DNA from: Sulfurimonas sp. | GTDB lineage: Bacteria > Campylobacterota > Campylobacteria > Campylobacterales > Sulfurimonadaceae | Length of the DNA stretch: 64,000 nt | Assembly (NCBI GenBank): GCA_030949945.1 | Contig: JAUZRZ010000062.1 | Span: 1 to 64,000 of the forward strand | Direction of reading: 5' to 3' | Shown here: positions 57,812 through 64,000 of the stretch, piece by piece | Layout: every line of letters begins with the position of its first letter | Position numbering within the stretch: position 1 is the first letter of the stretch | Notes under the pieces: model-generated | The model's input: only the letters and a program-made list of their open reading frames with translations | Databases searched by the model: none | What the model was told of the DNA's origin: nothing | Made by a program: the position numbers and the translations under genes

Positions 57812-58684
57812 TGTCGTAGCCTATCTCTTTTAAAAAGTTCACATCCTTTGTCCAGCCTTTTTTCACTACTACTTGTAGGTTTAAGTAGGCTTTTTTTGTG
57901 CTAAGTCTTTCTATCTTTTCTCTAGCAGCCTTACCAATACGTTTGATACAATCACCACCTTTACCAATGATTATTCCTTTTTGAGACTCTTTTTCAATGA
58001 TAATCATAGCCGTAATAACATCCACATGCTCTTCCTCGTCAATACTTTCAATGATTACATCAGACTCATAAGGAACTTCATCACTTACATTTTCAAATAT
58101 ACCTTCACGGATAAATCCTGAGTATATATCACGAACAAGCTCACTGGTTAAATCTTGGGGGTCAAAAAGAAAAGGGGACTCAGGTAAGTTTTTAGTTATG
58201 AGTTTGAGAAGGTCTTCGTGTCCTACTTTTTTAGGTATAGCTACAGGAACAAGTGCTTCAAAGTGGTCTGAAAATTGATTGTATGAGGCGATTGTTTTAA
58301 AAAGTTTTTCTTGTTTTACTTGATCTATTTTACTTATGACTATAATATGTTTAATCTTTTTTTGTTTAATTTTAGAAATTTTTGATAATGTTCTACACTA
58401 TCACTCACAGGTGCAAGATAGATAATGAGGTCACAATCACCCATCGCTTTGAGTGCTTCATCCATCATAAACTGGTTGAGTACTTTTTCGCGTTCATGAA
58501 GTCCTGGAGTATCTACAAAAATTATTTGTGTATCCTCAACCATAACTATTGCATTAGAACGTCGTCTTGTTGCATTTGCTTTTTGGCTAACCATAGCAAT
58601 TTTTTCACCTAAAAGTGAATTCATTAGAGTACTTTTTCCTGCGTTTGGACGCCCAATTAAAGAAACAAAACCAGCCTTTGTCAT
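57801..58684 (-). CDS. era: GTPase Era (frameshifted)
   Basis: [47 protein letters not shown] domain [21 protein letters not shown]. Confidence 0.96.
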
Positions 58685-58698
58685 ATAGTGCCTTTTAT

Positions 58699-60027
58699 TT
58701 ATAATATATATCTAGAGAGGTCATCATCTTCAACAACCTCGTCTAATTTTTCATGTACGAGTTCTTTGGTAATAGTAAAAGTTGAACCTTTATGCTCATT
58801 GGCATCAAAACTCACCTCTTCAAGTATATTTTCCAAAACTGTATGCAGACGTCTCGCTCCAATGTCTTCAGTGTTTTCATTTGCACGATGTGCAAGTTGT
58901 GCTATAGCTCTTATAGCATCATCCTCAAAGACAAGTTTCATTCCCTCAACACCTAAAAGTGCAATATACTGTTTGAGTAGAGAGTTTTGTGTTTGAGTGA
59001 GAATCGCATAGAGTGTCTCCTCTGTTAATGATTCAAGTTCAACACGCAGTGGAAAACGTCCCTGTAATTCAGGGATTAAATCACTTGGTTTACTAACATG
59101 AAATGCACCAGCAGCTATGAAAAGAATATGATCGGTATTGATAGTTCCATATTTAGTCGAGACACTGCTTCCTTCAACTATAGGAAGCAAATCTCTTTGT
59201 ACTCCCTCTTTTGATGGGTCGTTGCGTCCTTGGGACTTTTCACTTAGAGCAATTTTATCTATCTCATCAAGAAAAATAATACCACCATTTTCAGCACGAC
59301 GAAGAGCCTCTGCATTTATACTTGCTGAGTCAAGTAGTTTGTGTGCTGCTTCTTGTCGCAGAAGTGATTTTGCATCTTTTACTGTTACTTCTTTTTTATT
59401 GTCTTCTTTATTTATGCTTGCAAAAACTTTAGAAAATGACTCTTGCACTTTCGCCATTTCAGGGGGAAGCCCACTATCATCAAACTCAACGTTGAGTTTT
59501 GCTAAGTCGAGCTCAATTATTTTATCATCCATCTCACCAGACTCTACACGTGACTCCATTCCTTGAAGTAAACGCTGATAATCATCTTTTTTACTCTCAC
59601 TAGCTGATGAAGGAAGAGGGGGTAAAAGTTTTTCAACTATTTTATTTAATACATAGTTGTCAATTTTAGAGCTGTTTTCTTCTTCTTTTTCTGCTTTTAC
59701 AATACTGATAGAGTTTACAACTAAGTCTCGTATCATTGACTCAACATCACGACCAACAAAGCCTACTTCAGTATATTTACTCGCTTCTACTTTTATAAAA
59801 GGTACACTCATCATTTTGGCTAATCTGCGTGATATTTCAGTTTTACCAACACCAGTAGAACCAATCATAAGTATGTTTTTAGGCATGATTTCGTTTTGCA
59901 TTACCTCATCTAGTTGCATACGACGGTATCTTGTACGTAGAGCAAGTGCAATAGTCTTTTTAGCTGCATTTTGACCAATAACATACTGGTCTAAATATTT
60001 TACAATCTCTTTGGGTGTTAAGTTCAT
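58699..60027 (-). CDS. hslU: ATP-dependent protease ATPase subunit HslU
   Basis: [49 protein letters not shown]. Confidence 0.98.
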   Translation of the reverse strand: MNLTPKEIVKYLDQYVIGQNAAKKTIALALRTRYRRMQLDEVMQNEIMPKNILMIGSTGVGKTEISRRLAKMMSVPFIKVEASKYTEVGFVGRDVESMIRDLVVNSISIVKAEKEEENSSKIDNYVLNKIVEKLLPPLPSSASESKKDDYQRLLQGMESRVESGEMDDKIIELDLAKLNVEFDDSGLPPEMAKVQESFSKVFASINKEDNKKEVTVKDAKSLLRQEAAHKLLDSASINAEALRRAENGGIIFLDEIDKIALSEKSQGRNDPSKEGVQRDLLPIVEGSSVSTKYGTINTDHILFIAAGAFHVSKPSDLIPELQGRFPLRVELESLTEETLYAILTQTQNSLLKQYIALLGVEGMKLVFEDDAIRAIAQLAHRANENTEDIGARRLHTVLENILEEVSFDANEHKGSTFTITKELVHEKLDEVVEDDDLSRYIL

Positions 60028-60030
60028 CTT

Positions 60031-60600
60031 TTACTTGCTCTCTAATGTTAAAGTTTTAATGTTATGGTTTGTGTAGATACAGAGATCACCTGCGATATGA
60101 AGAGACTCTTTGACAAGTTCTTCCTCATCAAGCATAGAGTGTTTTTTAAGAGCTCGTGCTGCAGATATAGCAAAGTTTCCACCTGAACCAATAGACGCTA
60201 ACTCTCCATCTTCAGGTTCAACAACATCACCATTTCCCGTAAGTATAAAAATATGATCCTGATTCAAAACTATCATCATAGCTTCTAAGCGACGAAGAAC
60301 CTTATCTTTGCGCCAAGCCTTAGAAAACTCAACAACGGACTTTAAAATATCCCCTTTTTTGTTATCTAAAAACTCTTCAAACATATCAAATAGATTAAAA
60401 GCATCTGCAGTACTACCTGCAAATCCAGCAAGAATTTTACCATGGTGAAGAGTACGAATTTTAGTAGCATTACCTTTGAGAACTGAATCCCCAAAAGTAA
60501 CTTGCCCATCTCCGCCTATTACTGCTTTGTTTTTTGACTTGTATGCAAGTATAGTAGTAGCATCAAACATTATTATTTGTCTCCTTGAGCCTGAATACAT
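60031..60600 (-). CDS. hslV: ATP-dependent protease subunit HslV
   Basis: [35 protein letters not shown]. Confidence 0.97.
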   Translation of the reverse strand: MYSGSRRQIIMFDATTILAYKSKNKAVIGGDGQVTFGDSVLKGNATKIRTLHHGKILAGFAGSTADAFNLFDMFEEFLDNKKGDILKSVVEFSKAWRKDKVLRRLEAMMIVLNQDHIFILTGNGDVVEPEDGELASIGSGGNFAISAARALKKHSMLDEEELVKESLHIAGDLCIYTNHNIKTLTLESK

Positions 60601-60657
60601 TCAGTCTCAATTCCTCTCACTGAAGCTACACCTATCGATGAGATAAAAAAAGACATT

Positions 60658-61107
60658 TTACTTCTCGCCTTGAACATCTACATGCAGAGTTGCATGAATC
60701 CCATGACCTAGTTTAAGGTCTAAGTCATGTTCTCCAACAGTTTTTATGACTTTTTTATCAGTGATATGCTTTTTATCAATAGCAATACCATGCTGCTCAA
60801 AAAGTGCATGAGCCACTTCCTCTTTTGTGATAGAACCAAAAAGGTGACCATTGTCTCCCATCTTTTTAGTGATAATAACTTCGGCTTTTTCAAGCTTAAG
60901 AGCATTTTCTTTTTGTAGAGCAATATCAGCAGCTAAGTTAGCAGCAGCTTCTTCTTCATCTTTTTTATGTTGTGCTAAAATCTCTGGAGTTGCAGCCTTA
61001 GCAAAACCTTTTGCAATTAAAAAGTTTTTACCATAACCATCTTTAACTTCTTTTACTTCACCTGCTTTTCCAAGACTTTTTACATCTTTTATGAGTAAAA
61101 CTTTCAT
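60658..61107 (-). CDS. rplI: 50S ribosomal protein L9
   Basis: [36 protein letters not shown]. Confidence 0.98.
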   Translation of the reverse strand: MKVLLIKDVKSLGKAGEVKEVKDGYGKNFLIAKGFAKAATPEILAQHKKDEEEAAANLAADIALQKENALKLEKAEVIITKKMGDNGHLFGSITKEEVAHALFEQHGIAIDKKHITDKKVIKTVGEHDLDLKLGHGIHATLHVDVQGEK

Positions 61108-61844
61108 TATCTTTCAATTTCTCCACTGTAAGAAACTATACCACCTGTAAGATTTCCTAGTTTTTTATAACCTAAATCAGGCATAATTCGAGCTACATGA
61201 GCAGAACGGCTACCTACATGACAGTAAAGAATAATATTTTCATCTTTGTCTAGTTTTGCTTCTTCGAGTGTTTGATAAAAACTACTTGTTGGTACTAAAG
61301 AATCAGCACCTTTTATGTGACCCATTTCCCACTCCATATGCTCTCTTACATCAACAAGTTTAAAGTCAACCATACCGAGTTCTCTAGCTTCAAGAAGTGC
61401 TACAAGCTCATCAGAATCAATTTCTGCTTGGTTTACAAGTGTTTCACACTCTTCTTTAGTCAAGCCTCTTGAGTGAGTATGAACAGCTTCTTCTAGTCCT
61501 AACTCAGTTCTTTTTGCAGCTGCAAACTCTGGAGTACAGAAGATACCACAGTGACAAGAACCAGTTTGGGGAATCTCTTTTTCAATAGCAGGTGTACAAG
61601 GACAAATTCTATCATCAACTGATTTAAATTTTCCATCTACCTCTTCTACCATAAAGCAGGGACAAAAAAGTTTGTTGTACATCATCTTGTTTCGAGCAAG
61701 ACCCATTTGTACACCTTCGTTTACATCTTGTTGTGGGTTATATTCCCAACCAAATTGTTTAATTACTTTATCTGTAAATTTTACAGTTTTTTCCATTCTC
61801 TCTATAAATTCAGGTGAATTCATATCTATTTTAATCATACTCAT
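61107..61844 (-). CDS. Ferredoxin:thioredoxin reductase catalytic (FTR-beta-like) domain fused to rhodanese domain
   Basis: [61 protein letters not shown]...[13 protein letters not shown]. Confidence 0.88.
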   Translation of the reverse strand: MSMIKIDMNSPEFIERMEKTVKFTDKVIKQFGWEYNPQQDVNEGVQMGLARNKMMYNKLFCPCFMVEEVDGKFKSVDDRICPCTPAIEKEIPQTGSCHCGIFCTPEFAAAKRTELGLEEAVHTHSRGLTKEECETLVNQAEIDSDELVALLEARELGMVDFKLVDVREHMEWEMGHIKGADSLVPTSSFYQTLEEAKLDKDENIILYCHVGSRSAHVARIMPDLGYKKLGNLTGGIVSYSGEIER

Positions 61845-63081
61845 TATTTAACTCCTCTTTTTTTCCAGATATTATATGACGAAGTGCATTTAAACGAATA
61901 AAGCCTTCTGCATCTTTTTGATTATAAACTTCATCTTCTTCAAATGTTGAATGCTCTTCTGAGTATAAAGAGATATCAGATTCACGTCCTACAACTTCAA
62001 CATTTCCTTTATAAAGTTTCAATTTAACAGTTCCTTGTACATACTTTTGAGTTGTATCAATAGCTGCTTGTAGCATTTCACGTTCCGGTGAGAACCAAAA
62101 GCCATTATAGATAAGTTCAGCATACTTTGCAATCATTCCATCTTTCATATGTGCTTCTTCACGGTCTAGACAAATTGACTCAATTGCACGGTGTGCTTTT
62201 AGCATAATTGTCCCACCTGGAGTCTCATAACAACCACGAGCTTTCATACCAACAAAACGATTTTCTACGATATCAATTCTACCAATACCATGTTTATTAC
62301 CATATTCGTTTAGTGTACGAAGCATTGTTGCAGGGCTTAACTCTTTCCCATTAAGTGCAACAGGGTCACCATTTTTGTAGCTAATAGTTATATACTCTTT
62401 CTCATCAGGAGCATTCTCAGGAGAATTTGACCATAACCACATTGACTCCTCTGGTTCATTCATAGGATTTTCTAAGTGAAGACCCTCGTATGAGATATGA
62501 AGAAGGTTTGCATCCATAGAGTAGGGGCTAACAGTTGGATTACCCTCAGCATCTAAATGTTTTGCATCGATTTCTATTCCATGTTTTCTAGCATATGTTA
62601 AAAGTTTTTCACGAGAGTTAAGGTCCCACTCTCTCCATGGTGCGATTACTGTGATGTCAGGATTGAGTCCAAGATAGCCAAGCTCAAATCTTACTTGGTC
62701 ATTTCCTTTTCCTGTTGCTCCATGACTAACAGCATCTGCCCCCATTTTTTTTGCTATTTCTATCTGTTTCTTAGCGATAAGTGGACGGGCTATAGAAGTT
62801 CCTAAAAGATATTCACCCTCATAAATAGCATTAGCTCTAAACATTGGAAACACATAGTCTTTAACAAACTCTTCTTGAACATCTAAAATAAAAATATTTT
62901 CTGGTTTAATTCCATTAGCAAGTGCCTTTAGTCGAGCAGGTTCAACCTCTTCTCCTTGACCGAGATCAGCCGTAAAGGTAATAACTTCAGCCTTGTACTC
63001 TTCTTGTAGCCATTTTAAAATAACACTAGTATCAAGTCCTCCAGAATATGCGAGGACTACTTTTTTTACTTCTTTCTTCAT
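61831..63081 (-). CDS. argG: Argininosuccinate synthase
   Basis: [51 protein letters not shown]. Confidence 0.98.
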   Translation of the reverse strand: MKKEVKKVVLAYSGGLDTSVILKWLQEEYKAEVITFTADLGQGEEVEPARLKALANGIKPENIFILDVQEEFVKDYVFPMFRANAIYEGEYLLGTSIARPLIAKKQIEIAKKMGADAVSHGATGKGNDQVRFELGYLGLNPDITVIAPWREWDLNSREKLLTYARKHGIEIDAKHLDAEGNPTVSPYSMDANLLHISYEGLHLENPMNEPEESMWLWSNSPENAPDEKEYITISYKNGDPVALNGKELSPATMLRTLNEYGNKHGIGRIDIVENRFVGMKARGCYETPGGTIMLKAHRAIESICLDREEAHMKDGMIAKYAELIYNGFWFSPEREMLQAAIDTTQKYVQGTVKLKLYKGNVEVVGRESDISLYSEEHSTFEEDEVYNQKDAEGFIRLNALRHIISGKKEELNNEYD

Positions 63082-63158
63082 ATGATAACCTTATAATAGA
63101 GTAATAATTAACGCGATTATATCAAAAAAAATGTGAGATAATGCTTATAAGAAACTAG

Positions 63159-63232
63159 GAGTCTGTCGGGTTAATCTAATTGAATAGAAAATTTCAGCTT
63201 TTTCAGTTAAATTAGATTAATCCGACAGACTC
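63159..63232. repeat. 23-bp near-perfect inverted repeat (MITE-like element or large hairpin)
   Basis: GAGTCTGTCGGGTTAATCTAATT (63159-63181) versus AATTAGATTAATCCGACAGACTC (63210-63232), one mismatch, 28-nt spacer. Confidence 0.8.
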
Positions 63233-63289
63233 TTAAAGTAGAGTAATTATATAAGAGTAAATGAAGATTGATTTAAAGGATAGAACTTT

Positions 63290-63673
63290 TTACCCTTTAG
63301 AGTCAAATAAAATACCAGTAACTTCTTGCATTTTTGGAAGAAAATCTTGTGCTTGTTCAGCTGGAAATCTTCTAATCATTTTACTAGTTTGTGCATCAAT
63401 AACAGAAACATAAAATATATCTTGTGAATCAACACCAAACTTTAGATTAGTATTCATAGGCTGAAGGGCTTTATTGAGCTCTTTTACTAAAGTTTCAACA
63501 TCTTTTGAAGAATTAATCTTTCTTTCAGAACTTGATACTTCTTGTTGTAGTTCCTTTACAATATTTTGTTCTTGTGTCTGTGTTTGAACATTTTCTTGAG
63601 CAACTTTTGCCTGAGTTTGAGGTGTGATTACCTGTGATTGTTGCTGTTTTGCTACATTTGCTATGCCATCCAT
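63290..63673 (-). CDS. FlaG-family flagellar protein
   Basis: LQPMNTNLKFGVDSQDIFYVSVIDAQTSKMIRRFPAEQAQDFLPKMQEVTGILFDSKG. Confidence 0.88.
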   Translation of the reverse strand: MDGIANVAKQQQSQVITPQTQAKVAQENVQTQTQEQNIVKELQQEVSSSERKINSSKDVETLVKELNKALQPMNTNLKFGVDSQDIFYVSVIDAQTSKMIRRFPAEQAQDFLPKMQEVTGILFDSKG

Positions 63674-63794
63674 GACGTGCTCCTTAAGCTTTAAGTATAG
63701 ATATTAGAAGTAATATCGACTGAATATTTTGAAACTTTAATAAAATTTATACTTTTTTTGGATTTCTCTCTTTTTTTATGATAGTCTTGCATTA

Positions 63795-64000
63795 ATGAAA
63801 GATTATATAAACCTATTAAAATCACATCCAGTACTACTAAGACTCTCATCAATTCAACTTATTTCATATTTTGGTGCATGGTTCTCAAATGTAGCGATTT
63901 ATACACTACTTTTAGAGATGAATGTAAGTGCTAAAGTTGTAGCATTTGTTGCAATGTTACATTTTTTAGCTGGAGTGATTCAGGCTCCCATTTCAGGTGT
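63795..64000 (+). CDS. MFS transporter, N-terminal part (truncated by window end)
   Basis: My translation: MKDYINLLKSHPVLLRLSSIQLISYFGAWFSNVAIYTLLLEMNVSAKVVAFVAMLHFLAGVIQAPISG. Confidence 0.75.
   Translation, partial: MKDYINLLKSHPVLLRLSSIQLISYFGAWFSNVAIYTLLLEMNVSAKVVAFVAMLHFLAGVIQAPISG

Larger units (their letters stand above)
4630..58646. repeat. Dispersed, strand-biased octamer AAACGCAG (23 copies)
   Basis: Plus-strand starts: 4630, 4772, 7985, 8030, 8372, 8534, 11993, 19063, 19780, 20667, 21080, 21966, 34019, 37608, 38179, 39139, 40281, 46525. Minus-strand (as CTGCGTTT): 6710, 15640, 16325, 39654, 58639. Confidence 0.85.

Noticed and set aside
58688-59974. Plus-strand Ser-rich ORFs opposite hslU
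   Set aside because: Complement of a highly conserved hslU; shadow ORFs.
1-64000. CRISPR array or cas genes
   Set aside because: No regularly spaced direct repeats seen and no Cas-like proteins among ORFs.
1-64000. tRNA/rRNA genes
   Set aside because: No cloverleaf-like segments with GGTTCRANYCC or rRNA motifs recognised in the intergenic gaps; a tRNAscan/Infernal run would be needed to be certain.

Overview
The window is a 64 kb chromosomal segment of a Campylobacterota bacterium, most likely Sulfurimonas-like (inferred from protein content and from the Campylobacter/Helicobacter-type block ispDF / HP1021-like regulator / sat-like / pgpA). Most genes are housekeeping. Many core genes (era, glmS, thiC, pyk, mrp, ispDF, glnD) are split by single-base frameshifts, so this looks like an error-prone long-read or draft assembly; I merge the fragments and treat them as single genes. 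Non-core content: the end of a type I R-M locus with a Fic gene between hsdS and hsdR; a two-component system facing a DUF1302/LolA-like/MMPL operon; two tandem coiled-coil orphan paralogs; a TorD/ferredoxin cluster containing what looks like a degenerate AroE-fold protein; a CxxCH (heme c) diguanylate cyclase; an LsrK-type autoinducer-2 kinase locus; and an MSHA-type pilus assembly locus in canonical order without adjacent pilins. The observation I rate highest is not a gene. The octamer AAACGCAG occurs 23 times by my hand scan, against roughly 1-2 expected, with an 18:5 strand bias that is independent of gene direction. That is the behaviour of a polar chromosome motif (Chi, KOPS or uptake-signal class).
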